64,000 nt of DNA, taken from Lycocorax pyrrhopterus obiensis (lineage: Eukaryota > Chordata > Aves > Passeriformes > Paradisaeidae). Location: the NCBI GenBank assembly GCA_014706295.1, contig JACSVZ010000015.1, positions 59,827,535-59,891,534 on the forward strand, in the 5' to 3' direction. This document shows, one piece after another, positions 11,365 to 21,804 of this stretch. The notes beneath the pieces are model-generated. The model saw only the letters and a program-made list of their open reading frames with translations. It searched no databases and was not told the origin of the DNA. Position 1 is the stretch's first letter; the number at the start of each line of letters is the position of its first letter. Position numbers and translations under genes: made by a program.

Positions 11365-11655
11365 TGTGGGGGTTCAGAGTGTCGCCACGGAGAATGGCTT
11401 TGTCTGGCGTGGGGCCTTGGGAGAGACGGGCGGGCCGCGTCTGGCAGAGGCGAGACAAAGAGTAGGACAGCTAACAGGAGATTGGGCGAGGAGACTCTGA
11501 TCTGTAGTCGTTGGAGATGTAAAACATTTAACCTTAGAAACTGAAGTTTTTTTAGCTGCTGAGCTGTTAGTCTGTAACAGTATATAAAGATGTGCCTTGT
11601 ACAATAAAAGTTGGCTTTGCGTGCACCCGGCGAAGTCCGTGTTCAATCACCGACA
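11365..11655 (+). mobile_element. Solo LTR of an endogenous retrovirus (291 bp)
   Basis: The element begins TGTGGGGG and ends CCGACA (TGT...ACA termini) and is flanked by 5-bp direct repeats GGGAG. It has the promoter and polyadenylation order of a proviral LTR on the + strand: TATAAA at 11583-11588, AATAAA at 11603-11608, then about 47 bp of downstream R/U5-like sequence. No internal retroviral sequence or primer-binding site follows, so the provirus has recombined to a solo LTR. Terminal, target-site and internal signals all agree. The family is not assigned. Confidence 0.85.
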
Positions 11656-11660
11656 GGGAG
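11656..11660 (+). repeat. Right target-site duplication GGGAG of the solo LTR
   Basis: It matches the five bases before the LTR start exactly, which is diagnostic of retroviral integration. Confidence 0.8.
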
Positions 11661-13690
11661 GAATTGGCTTTAGGTAAGTGCTGGTGTGCAACGAGAGGAA
11701 CCCAGAAGTAGGGACAAACTCTGGTTCGTAGTGATGTTGATTTTGCAGAGGTATCTACCAAAGCCTCGGGCTGTGCCTGGCCGGCCTGCTCGTGCTTGGC
11801 AGATGCGCATGTGTCTGTCGCAATAACCAGGAGGAAAGGTTACTCAGCCCCAGTTCCTCAGGGTCTGTGGCAGCGCTGTGGAGGCAGCCGTGCTCCCACG
11901 GCAAGAGGCTCCACTGCGGGGGAGACAGTGAGGTACAGATGTGCTGGGGGGAGTTCACGGGGAGCTCTCACAGGCCAGCTGTGCTTCACTTTCGAAGGTG
12001 GCACTGCACCCGGGGCACCTTTGCCATGCGGAGCAAGGGTTGTGCAGGCTCATCCAGCCTGGCTGGCACAAGGCTGATGCCCTCAGCTCCCGAGGGTGGT
12101 GACAGGGCAGTGGCGCATGCCGGGCTCTGACAGCCTTCCCAGGGTGCAGCTGAGCGGGGAGGGTCGGACACGCTGGAAGTTCAGGGTTTTACAGCTTGTG
12201 GGCTTGGCTTTGAGGTCTGCTGGAGGGATACCTGCTTGCACTTTGTCATACTGTAAGTTGTGTTTGTACCTTCGTTCATTCGTCTTTTCTTCTTGTGTAA
12301 GGGAAAAGGTAGCATGAGGTTGCTTTTTAAGTATAAAATTTCCTCTGTGTAAAGTTACTTCTGTTAAGATATAAAAAACAACTACAGTTGCAGAAGACCA
12401 CGTAGTGAAATCTTCATCAAAACGTGAAGGGCACTAGCTGTCTTGCCAGTGAAATATTTCTGTCTGCTTTTTAAGTGTTTCACCTCTGTTTATTTCTAGT
12501 TACGGGTTAGTTGGTGAGTGGAAAAATCCCAGCATGAAGCAGAAATGCTGGAAAGTGAAAAGGGAAGTGAGACCCAAGTGGACATTTTTGAAAGCTCATG
12601 TGATTAGGGCAGACTGGGAGCCCCCAGTCTTGGCAGGTGCTGGCATCCATCTCTGGAGTGGGGTTAGAGGGAAGAGAGAAGGGGACAGCAGTGCAGAAAA
12701 GCTGCCTGGAAACATCATCCCACCCCACTTCCCTGCTTTCCTTTCCATTTTTCCTCTCCCCACCTCCCCCCTCAAATCCCACCCTTCAAATCCACAAACT
12801 TCAAATTCTTCAGCCATGCCAGTAGTAGCAGCAGCATGGTGCTGTGCAGAGGGGAAAAAAGGGACAGCCATGTCCAAAAAAATCTCCTGGTAGTGCTGGA
12901 TCTCTTGAATGCCCTGCAATGGGAGAGAAGAAGAATTTGGAGCATTTTTCTAGGAACAGACCTGGCCGGTGTTACTGCATACGCACTGCGACTGTGATCT
13001 GAAGGCAGCACTGGAACAAGCTCTGTCTGCGAAGGAGACCCGGGTTCTTTCTTGCTCTTTGTTCTGGCAGTCCAGGGCTGCCAAGCCTTTGCTTTGTGGA
13101 CCTTTGCACTGTAAACAGCTCTATGAGGGAGCTGCTCCTGTAACGATTTCCTCTCATTGGCCTGCTCTGAATACCCGTGATTCCTGCCAAAGAACGAAGG
13201 GTGTCAGAGCTGGATACGTGATCATTTCCAGTTTCTGTTTCAATATCGTGCTCAGATTCCTCAGGCAGCTCAGAGTAGCTCTGTCACAGACCTTTGCAAG
13301 CTTGACGGCTGGCAGGTAGGCAGCTTTTGACTATGAATATGTGATCCATGATAGGCAACATTGTAGGGGCAGTAAAGTGATGAGATACATAAAAAAGTGT
13401 TGTCTGGGTCCAAAACTGGGAGAGTAAATGGAGGGTGAAGCACAGCAGGAAGCAAAGTAAAATCCCATGAATTGGAATTATTGGTAGCTAGCTGTTTCAT
13501 CTTTTTCTCTTTATAGGTGCTGTGCCTAGGATAGAGTGCAAAGCAGAAACTTTGCTGGTAAGCAATGATATTCCCTCCTCCAAGTGAGAGCTGCTCTCTC
13601 ACTCCCCATTCTCAACAGGACAGCAAGGAGAAAAATAAGATGGGAAAGTTCATGAGCTGAGATAAAGACAAGGTGATCACTGGGCAAGAC
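11661..13690. other. Spacer upstream of the PARP12-like gene
   Basis: I recognise no exon. A GC-richer patch lies at about 11760-12180. A pyrimidine-rich block lies at 12715-12790. A short open stretch at 13261-13315 is bounded by AG and GTAGGC, but its product resembles nothing I know. Any 5' exons of the PARP gene could be hidden here. Confidence 0.4.
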
Positions 13691-14156
13691 AGACTTGACT
13701 TAGGGGAAGTTAATTTATTGCCAGTTAAAATAGATTTAAATGGCGAGAGAAAAAATTAGATCACCTATTCCCCCCTCCATGTATTCCCAGGTTCAACTTC
13801 ACTCCTTCATTCCTGTCTTTTCTCTCTCCCCCTACCAAAGCAATGCAGAGGGGAAGGGAAATAGATGTTGTCCTCTGTCTGTAAGATTTGCCATCTACTC
13901 CTCCATTGTTCTCAAAAATTTCCCATGCTCCAGCATGGTTCATTTCCCATGGGCTGCAGTCCTTCAGGATAAGCATGCTCTAGCATGGGTTCCTCTCCAT
14001 GGGCTGCAGCTTCCCTCAGGGCCTGTCCACATGCTGCAGCATGGGCTTCTACATGGGCTGCAGTGTGGATCTCTGCTCCATGGTCCTCCACAGGCTGCAG
14101 GGGCACAGCTGTCTCACCATGGCCTGCTCTATGGGCTGCAGGGGAATCTCTGTGTC
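13690..14156. mobile_element. Degenerate avian ERV-type interspersed repeat
   Basis: The block has the pyrimidine-rich lead-in and the irregular array of CCATGGGCTGCAG-like units (about 13947, 13997, 14051, 14088 and 14130, spaced roughly 38-53 bp) that I associate with a common bird endogenous-retrovirus repeat. It has no open gag or pol frame. Family assignment is from memory of the pattern and not certain. Confidence 0.45.
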
Positions 14157-14440
14157 AAGTGTATTTTCTTACAATGTGTTTTTTAGGAAGATACGTTTTA
14201 GGGAAAATCAGCGGCACAGGTCCAAGCCAGAGAGGTCAGGGTTGTTCCTGTGGTGCTTACCATGACCCATAAACATCCAAACACCAGGTCCTCAGTTCTG
14301 GGGCAAACCTGCACTCCCCAGCTGGAGGGCGTCTCCTTTTTTGAGAAGTGAATAGATTTCTGAACAGACCAGGGGTATTGCATAGTTTGACAGCTTTGGA
14401 AAAGACCCCTACTTTGATCTGGATTTCTTCTCTGATGCAG

Positions 14441-14577
14441 GGCAGAGCAAGCAGCCAGGTGCCCCATCTGCTCTTCTGCACTTGTGTTGTCTCCTGACTC
14501 ATCCGTGTGCTCCTGAAATGGAGTATGTCTGGTATTGGCTTGATGATTCCAAGCAGTGGATTGAGTATGGGAAAGAG
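14441..14577 (+). CDS. PARP12L: PARP12L exon: first half of the WWE domain
   Basis: The end is firm: EYVWYWLDDSKQWIEYGKE followed by the donor GTGAGA, in phase 0. The start is a best guess at the acceptor TGATGCAG (14439-14440), from which the frame is open. An in-frame ATG just before EYVWYW could instead be an internal start. Confidence 0.7.
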
Positions 14578-17500
14578 GTGAGATTCATCCTCTGTTCATG
14601 CCAAAAGCTTTTGTTAAATTGTCTTTGGAGAGTTACTTAGAGCACGTTGTTCTGCAGCTGGTGTGTTCTACATGCACCGCTGGGTGCCCTTGCAGTGCTG
14701 CTCTAGTGCCTGGGTGGAATTGTCTTATTAATTGTCCCTCAAAGCAGGACTGGAACTCTGTGAAAGCTTTCAAGGGACTGGCTTTGAAAGTGGGTGCATT
14801 TTCTGGAGCTGATGGACATCTTTTGGCTGGAGCTGACCACACAGGCTGAAGGCTGCTTTGTTGCTGTTGTTAGAAGCAGCTGTGCTCTGTGGGGTACCCC
14901 TCCATCGCTGCAGAACAAAATTCTTGAAGCCTTAGAGATGTACTTCAAAACATCATCCCGTGATAGGGACCTGAGGGAGTGTTGGTATTTCCCCACAGTG
15001 ACACTAAAACCAAAGGGTGGTTTCTAACAGGTGTAATTTCCTTGTTCTTTCTGCAGCACCCAGATCACGTCTCTGCCACTGTAACGTCTGCATTTCTGGA
15101 GAATGAATATCTAGCTGACAAGAATGGTGTTGTTTTTTTCAGGGCTGGTTCTCAGCAGTATAAGTTAGACTTTGCAGGTGAAGTATCTCCTTGTTTTAAG
15201 TTCATTACACAGTGCAGCTGGCTTGAAGGTTTTCACACTACGTCTGCATCTCTTTGAACAGCTCTTTTTCCTCCTGCAAAATTTCTCCAAGCAGAACTTG
15301 AGCAGCAAGTAAATTTCTCTGCAGTTTTGAGATGCCCCACTTGAGCTTCTACACTTGGGCATCTGTAGTCAAAAAACCATCCCTGACAATATTGTGCCTT
15401 CAGAAGAAGACTTGAGAGTAAATGCTTCATGGTACTTTGGCTTATGCATTTGGGTTTATACAACTAAAAAGGAGAAATGAGAAATCAGAAAAAAAGGCAC
15501 GAAAAAGTCAAAAGGCAAAGAAGTGAGCCCATGGTGAACGTCTTGCAAGCTACTTAGGGGGAGAGAAAGCACAGAGTGCAGTAAACAAAAATTTAGGGCT
15601 GCTTGCACAGAGAGAGAAATGGGAAAATGAAAAATGCTTTTTTGTTTCTAATTTGTTTACCCATCTTAAAACTCCTGTTAGCTTTCCAAACTTTAAATGC
15701 TTCCTGGCATGAATAAAGAGTGGTGTTTAAAGGAGGAAACAATGGTTAATTAGACATGTCACACTGCATGTGCTCTGTGGTATTGTTACAGGACCAAGAA
15801 GAGAGGGCAGGCTTTCCTTTTAGCACCATGGAGCAGCCCTGTGCTGTCTGGAAAGCCAGATTTGTGGCCCCCATTGCTCTGAAAACTCTTTCCTGCTATA
15901 GGCTTGCCATCAGATGTGGTTTTCTCTGGCCAGCAGCCTGGATATGAATACAAGTGCAGGTGCAGTTGGTGCTTGGTTGGCCTTCAAGTCTCACTGCCTG
16001 TGTTAGCAGGTGGTTGACCTTGCTGATCTCCAAGTAGGAGCAGTGCAAGTGGGAATGGTTATGAAGTTTGGACTGGGTGGGTGAGATAGAGCGAGTACCA
16101 CAATGCAATATTCTGGAATATCTCCTCTTTTATTTTTACTTAACATGTAGGAGCCTGTCCCTAGGCAATGAATCATCTCATTATTGAGTTATTCTGTTTT
16201 TCTTTCAAGACATGGTCCAAACAAATGTGGTCTTTCGAACTCGAAGAAGTGTTATTCGCCTGCCTAAACAGTCTGAAGGTGGACAAGACGGGAGGTAATA
16301 CACATTCATTGCTTAACAATGTCTCTAGAGGACAGCACCTTTCTGCTAAGCAGTTCCTCCTGCCTGCCTAGAATGCAATTTTATATTTCTTAAATTCATT
16401 TTTAGATACCTTTTACTGACTGGTTTAACAGTACATTTTGCGGTGACAGTATTTGTAAATTATGCAACGCTTCTGTGAAGCTCTCTGGAGGGACGTTTGG
16501 TGGCAGTCTCTGGCAGCTGTGAGAGACCACTAGAGTAGATTTGCTCTCTCTGTGAGAGGCAAGGCCACATAGGGCTGACACAACCGTGCCAAGAATTTTT
16601 ATTCCTTGATTTATGCCCCAACACTAATAAATAAACTGTGCAGTGATTAGGAGTGAGGGACTGCCAATCCCAAGAGCTGTGGTGCATATGGATGTCATCC
16701 CTTGGAAAGCTGAGGATGAATTAAAACACAGAACAGGCAAATCCATTGAAATGAAGTGAACTAGAGGCACTTGAGATACCCTATCTTACGGCTTTTTCTA
16801 AAGGAAGTTCGGCTTAACAGAGTTTGAACGCATCTGCTATAAATGTTATTTGTGCTACTGATTTATTTGAATAAGAGCTGTCTTTGTTTTAGAAACTCAC
16901 CAGCAGACAGTGCATGTGAAGCTGAGGGTTCAATTAAAGTTTTAGTTGAACCAAAGATGTTCATTCAAAAAGAAAACAAACTATAGCTCCTGAATGGATG
17001 CCTGAAGGCTGCTTTAGAGCCTGTGGTTGGATTCTCCAGAAGGGGGATTTGATTAGGAGTATTACCAGCTGACTGGCTCATTTTTCTATTCTGTAGCCAA
17101 AACACGACTCTATCACATCCTGTCTATCCTCCACAGTGGGACCAAACTGCGCTACCTGATATCGGGTTCAAGGTAGGACTTTCCAGCTCTCCAGTGGGTG
17201 GGGAGGGCTGTGTCCTGTACTGATTTTTCCAAGAGCATGATTCAAGGCAATTGAGATGTTACCAGCTTTTAAATGTGTCTTATAAAATAAGCAACTACGA
17301 TGTGAAACAAGAGTGACGGTTTCATATTCAGAACAGACATGCATTTCCTGGAGGCTCTCTGAGAACCCCTGTGATACCACACAGGGTAAGGAAGGCCATT
17401 GCTGCTCATACCTGTCCTTCGCACTCTCCCAAGGCACTTCATCCTCTGATAAATCAGATGAATTGCATCTTGACGGGGTATTTCCTCTGTCAGTTTGGGG

Positions 17501-20271
17501 CAGGATGTTATTTGCTGTGATAAAACTGCAGCTTAGCCCTGTAGGGAAGGAGCTAGAATGTCAGATTAAGGTGAAACTTTCACTCTGCTTCAGCCTGAAT
17601 ACTGCTGTGCATTTTGACTTTAGGTTACTCTGAACTAAAAATAGTCCAGATGTGGAGGTGCGTCCTCTAAAGGAAGCTCTCATGGGATTACACTGAGCTC
17701 CCTCAGTCAGTGCCTGTGCTTCCACGTGGGGAGTGGTGGTAAAGGAGAGTTAACAGGAAAAACAGAAGCAGCTTGTGATTTTTGTGGTAGGGCTTTTCAG
17801 CAGATCTGAGAAGGTTGATGAGTCCTTTGGAAGGACTGGGAGTTGTTACTCTCAGTAATACCTTATTTTTGGTGCTTTAAAAATTTTCAGTTGATACAGC
17901 TCAGCAACGATTCCCAGGAATATGGAAAAATCAAGAGGCTATTTGAGAAGACAATGAAAAATTACTGCATCCACCAACTGCAGAGGATCCAGAACCCAAC
18001 ACTTTGGGACATTTTTCAGTGGTTTGTATCTATTTTATTTCATTATCCTTGCTGTATGAGAAGACTGGTATTTTCTGATCTGTTGTCCTCCATAGTCTAC
18101 ATTTGGAGCTGCCAAATTCAGCAGCCTAGCAGAGGTGAGGCTGCCATGTATCTCTCTGCCCAGGTCTGGCTGGTGGCCCAGACTTACGACTGCCCCAAAA
18201 CCTGGCTCCCAGGCCAGCTACCCTCCTCGTTGGCTGTCCAGCCTTACACTGGCTGGTGATCACATGCAGGCACAAGCCGTCACTTGCTGCAGTTGCTGGG
18301 GCTGTGGACATCTGGCCCATAAGACCCAAGGTCCTACTCCAGTTACTGCATCCAGACCGCCATACATATGCATGTACACAGATTGGGCCTCCATCACCAA
18401 GGTAAGAGTTAGAAAGGGAGTTTAAGGAAAAGATAGGGCAGACATGGCCAGACAAGCCTACTAACCAGTGTGTGCCTGTTTTTACACAACCAGTCCTTTT
18501 TGCCCCCTTGTCCATCTATTTTCCTGTTTGTCCTCCTCAGACTGCCTTGATCCCTCCATTCTTCCACCTACAGTTCCTCTGTAAAACATTCCGTTATAAG
18601 TCCTGTGCAATCTTTAAATGCTCTTCTCCTCTGTCCTGTAACAGAGAATCCATTTTCTCATGGACAGTACTCTCTTTTTGTTTTTGAGCTGGTCTGGACC
18701 CTTTCCATTGCTCGCAGTGCTGGGTGTCCCTCTGATCCCCGGGGCTGAGGCTTCCCTGGGGCAGTCCTGGAAGGGGACTGGGGCTCCTCTCTCTGTTACT
18801 GGGTTATTGGGGTTGCATCTGTGTTCTTTTGTATGTGTAGAAATGAGCCTTTTATCCCTAGCAAGATGTGTGTGTGATTCTTGCTAGTGTTATTCAAAAA
18901 GTAAATTCTTTTCCTTCATAATAACTGAACTTTGGTGTTTCAGGTTTATTCTTTTTGGTTTAGCCTCTTCCACATAAGAGTTAGAAAAAAAAGGGAGGAG
19001 ACTTTTTTTTTTGTGATAAAGATAGGGGCAGGGATTATACAATCTTCACTGTGGCTTCATACAGATCAGTTTTATAATCATATTTATGTATTTGGGATTT
19101 ATGTAACATGGGAACTGACCGATTTCCAGTCAAGAGATGTTTGTCTCTTTACTCTTTCATGTGGTGTGAAGTTGTGGGTGACACAGTCCATAGTGATGCT
19201 GAGAACGTTTTGTTTTGCTGGCAGGAGCCAGCTGTGCAGCAGGGTACCAGCAGAACTGCAAAGCAGGCAGTAACCCCACTGAGAGTGGTTTGTGTCACTG
19301 TTCCTCCATGACCCAGAAGTAGGAGGAGCTGAGTTGGGAAACTGTCCTTGTTTGAACCAGGATAACAAGTCATTCTTTTTTTTTTTTTTCTGTCTCTAGG
19401 CAAAAAGAAAAGATGAAGAAGCTCAATAAATTGAAGAGGGTGGACGAGCGCCTCCTGTTCCATGGCACAAGTCCATCTCATGTGTCTGCCATCTGTGAGC
19501 AGAACTTTGACTGGAGACTCTGTGGAATTCATGGGACAATGTATGGAAAAGGTACAAGTGCAGAAGGGTGTAGGGGCTGGAGCAGCAGGGGCTGCAAACC
19601 CCAGCCAGGCTGGGGGATGTGGGTGCGAAGCGACTGATGGTTCCTGACCCATGCACTCCTGCCATTAGGGCACTCTCACTTGTGTGCATCTGCATTGCTT
19701 CAGGTAGCACCCACGGCAATCCCGTTCCAGGAAGGGCTAAAAACACCTCTCTTTGCACACCTCTCTTTGCCTCAGGTACCTGCTCTTGGACAGGTGGGAC
19801 TGGGAGGTTGATGGCAAAATGTGAACTGGAGTTTGTCGGTGCTTTAAAATAAGCCAATGTGGGAACACCTGGCAGGAATGTCTATAGGGTTAGCTGGGGT
19901 TGTTGAATCGCTGCCTGCCAAAGTGCTGTTAGCACGTGTTTGTCCCTTGGCTGGTGTATTGTCTTACCCATGGCTTTTTCTGCTCCCTAGGAAGCTACTT
20001 TGCCAGAGATGCCAGCTATTCCCATGAGTACTGCTCGTCCCAGAGTGGGCGCCACAGCATGTTCGTCGCTCAGGTTCTTGTTGGGGACTTTGTGCAGGGA
20101 AACCCCGAGTACTGTCGCCCTCCACCCAGAGCCAGCAATTCAAACAGACTTTATGACAGCTGCGTGGATGACCCGACAGACCCTTCCATCTTTGTCATCT
20201 TTGAGAAGCAACAGATTTACCCTGCCTATATCTTGGAGTACAGCCTCCAGACCAGCTGTGTGGTCTTGTAA
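14441..20271 (+). CDS. PARP12L: PARP12-like mono-ADP-ribosyltransferase (WWE plus PARP catalytic domain)
   Basis: Seven exons join in frame: about 14441-14577, 15057-15177, 16210-16294, 17097-17172, 17891-18021, 19400-19551 and 19991-20271. PARP12-family enzymes transfer single ADP-ribose units from NAD+ to proteins, and their WWE domains bind ADP-ribose chains; several are interferon-induced antiviral factors. The first three exons give a WWE domain (WYWLDDSKQWIEYGKE, then GSQQYKLDF and DMVQTNVVF). The fourth is a linker with PQWDQTALPDIGFK. The last three hold the catalytic domain: RIQNPTLWDIFQW, LLFHGTS (NAD-binding His), SYFARDASYSHEYC (Tyr), RLYDSCVDDPTDPSIFVIFE and YPAYILEY. The Glu of poly-forming enzymes is replaced by a hydrophobic residue at the last motif, as in mono-ADP-ribosyl PARPs. 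All splice phases agree. No CCCH zinc fingers were found upstream, so the protein is either short (PARP11-like layout) or its 5' exons are unrecognised. The 5' edge is uncertain. Confidence 0.88.
15057..15177 (+). CDS. PARP12L: PARP12L exon: second half of the WWE domain
   Basis: The exon follows TTTCTGCAG and reads HPDHVSATVTSAFLENEYL, then DKNGVVFFRAGSQQYKLDF. This matches the WWE block of PARP12/ZC3HAV1 (AxVTSxxLExxYLAD, then AGSxxYxLDF). It ends one base into a codon before GTGAAG. Confidence 0.93.
16210..16294 (+). CDS. PARP12L: PARP12L exon: WWE C-terminal strand and linker
   Basis: The exon follows CTTTCAAG and reads DMVQTNVVFRTRRSVIRLP, then KQSEGGQDG. The DMxQxNxxxxTxRxVxRxP pattern closes a WWE domain in PARP12-type proteins. 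Confidence 0.92.
17097..17172 (+). CDS. PARP12L: PARP12L exon: WWE-to-catalytic linker
   Basis: This 76-nt exon lies between CTGTAG and GTAGGA and reads QNTTLSHPVYPPQWDQ, then TALPDIGFK. The PxxWDxxALPDxGF motif directly precedes the catalytic domain in this family. The phase fits the split Ser codon from the previous exon. Confidence 0.93.
17891..18021 (+). CDS. PARP12L: PARP12L exon: start of the PARP catalytic domain
   Basis: The exon follows AAATTTTCAG and reads LIQLSNDSQEYGKIKRLF, then KTMKNYCIHQLQRIQNPTLW and DIFQW. It matches the EYxxVxxLFxKTM and RIQNxxLWExF blocks of PARP11/12. The donor is GTTTGT. Confidence 0.93.
19400..19551 (+). CDS. PARP12L: PARP12L exon: catalytic His
   Basis: The exon reads QKEKMKKLNKLKRVDER, LLFHGTSPSHVSAICEQNF and DWRLCGIHGTMYGKG. 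The His codon of LLFHGTS is at 19461-19463 and corresponds to His862 of PARP1. The FDWRxCGxHG block is typical of PARP12. Confidence 0.95.
19991..20271 (+). CDS. PARP12L: PARP12L terminal exon: catalytic Tyr and C-terminus
   Basis: The exon reads SYFARDASYSHEYCSS, MFVAQVLVGDFVQGNPEYC, YDSCVDDPTDPSIFVIFEK and YPAYILEYSL, ending TSCVVL-TAA. The catalytic Tyr codon is at 19996-19998. Human PARP11/12 have YPEY in the last motif; here it is YPAY. The position equivalent to PARP1 Glu988 is not Glu, consistent with mono-ADP-ribosylation. Confidence 0.95.
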
Positions 20272-20303
20272 TGAATGGTGGAATCTCCTTTGAATTCACA
20301 CTG

Positions 20304-20309
20304 AATAAA
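20304..20309 (+). terminator. AATAAA poly(A) signal for PARP12L
   Basis: A canonical hexamer 33 bases after the stop codon, which would give a very short 3' UTR. Confidence 0.65.
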
Positions 20310-20610
20310 TTACTCTTCAGTACATTTTTTAAAAATAATTGTTAAATTTTTGTTGTAGCTTTAGAACACTGTGTAATGCAGTGAACCAATATCAATCCCC
20401 TGATGGTTTTGGGGGCATAGTTTTTTGTTAGGGTTTATTCTTTCCCCAGGAGAAGTGCTAAGCTTTAACATTCACCATATATCTAGCCTGGAATGGGGAC
20501 GTACCTGCCTTGCATACCGTGATGCAGTGACACCTGCTGAGTTACAGTTACCTTGATCCACTGATATGGTCACTTAGGGCTGATAGGCTGGGCAGGGAAT
20601 GTGGAAGAAG

Positions 20611-20623
20611 GAAAAGTGAAAGT
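20611..20623 (+). promoter_or_regulatory. IRF/PRDM1-like motif
   Basis: GAAAAGTGAAAGT fits the AANNGAAA core of interferon-regulatory-factor sites and the PRDM1 (BLIMP1) consensus. It lies 340 bp past the PARP12L stop. Such motifs occur by chance, so the call rests on the interferon biology of the PARP family and is weak. Confidence 0.22.
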
Positions 20624-20843
20624 ACCTGCGTCATGGTGCTCAAGAAAGGAATCGTGGCCTGTCTTTCAAGTAAATGGCAGGAAGCTCCTGCATCCTGGAG
20701 GCTTTGTAATTAATGCTGACAAAGAACTTTGCTTTGTTTCCTGGTCACATTGCTGACATCTCTTCTCACCTTGTTCTGCTGTGTCAAGTCTGCATGTCTC
20801 TGTGACACCCTGTCCTTCCTCTGTCCCCACTGGATTTAGGTCA

Positions 20844-21096
20844 AGAAAAGCAGGGGTATTGCAGCTGCGGAAGTTAAATCCCCACCATGCCATGACACCA
20901 GCAGTGAGGAAGGCCATGGTGAGCTGAGTAATGGCACACAGCAGTGTCCCACCAGGGCTGTGGAGCCAGTTCCTGCAGCAGTGAGTGGTGAGACACAGGG
21001 GCTCTGTGAGGGGTGGCTGCTGGCACGGCCACCTCCTTGCCACCCTGCGGGCTGACACTGGTGGTGGCTGTTTTGAATTACCCTGCTGCTGCCTGG
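20844..21096. repeat. 253-bp block identical to 37046-37298 (copy 1)
   Basis: Base-by-base comparison with 37046-37298 (constant offset 16202) shows no mismatch and no indel. The flanks on both sides are homologous but visibly diverged, for example AAGTCTGCATGT against AAGTCTGCCTGT upstream. The block lies about 570 bp past the PARP12L stop. Confidence 0.95.
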
Positions 21097-21188
21097 CACT
21101 TCTGATGGCTGAGAAGCACTCCAGTGATGTGTGCTCCAGCTGGGATGGAAAGCTTGAATTATGGTCGTAGTACTTGAAACTTGATGGG

Positions 21189-21804
21189 TGTCTTGGGGTG
21201 ACTTTATGATGTGTATCCCCTATTGCTGCTCTATGCCCAGAAATTGACTTTGTGCCTTTCAACTGAGCCTGAGAGGGGAGAGAGGAAAAAAAACCCAAGC
21301 GAACTTTTCAAAACAATTGTTCAAGGACGCAGACACCCTCCTCGGCTCCTGCTGCAGCAGCAAGGGGGGAGAAAAACACCCTTCTTGCTTTTCAGCCAGC
21401 TTTTGGCTCTTTTTCTCCGGAGGGAAACGGAGAGTTGAACTTTGTTTTCCTGGGACTTTGGTTTTTCCCTTCTTCTCTTCTGGACTGTTCAACAACATCA
21501 GAACAAGTCGCGAGAATTTTCCACCGAGGCCCTGGAGGTGGGCCTACACCAACCCAGCTCCAAGGAGGAGGGAGACCACACCTACAGAAGGACTCTGAAA
21601 TCTTCCCAGGTTTCTCTTCACTGCGAGAGGTTTTGTTATTTAGCATTATTATCCTTTTCCTGTGTGCTTGTTAAATAAATAGTTTTTATCTCTTTCACTT
21701 TCCTCCAAGGAAATTTTTTTTCCCCGAACCTGGTGGGGGAGGGGTGGTTGTAACCTGCCTTCTATCAGAGGATATTTTCCTCCAAATTTGGCCAAACCAG
21801 CACA
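21189..21804 (+). mobile_element. ERV LTR, about 616 bp (ERVL-like)
   Basis: The start TGTCTTGGGGTGACTTTATG and the end CCAAATTTGGCCAAACCAGC-ACA match the terminal patterns of a common bird LTR as I remember it. An AATAAA lies at 21672-21677, late in the element as expected. I could not find a clean target-site duplication (ATGGG precedes the start and recurs at 21812-21816, a few bases past the apparent end), so the 3' edge may be off. Confidence 0.6.

Noticed and set aside
12969..13319. Possible upstream PARP exon ending with a donor at about 13315
   Set aside because: The cysteine and histidine spacing does not fit a CCCH finger, and the frame does not resemble PARP12 sequence.
20666..21298. 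A 210-codon open frame on the - strand, partly shared with a - strand frame at 36964-37260
   Set aside because: The shared part exists only because the DNA is identical in the two 253-bp blocks. The frames diverge outside the block and match no protein family.
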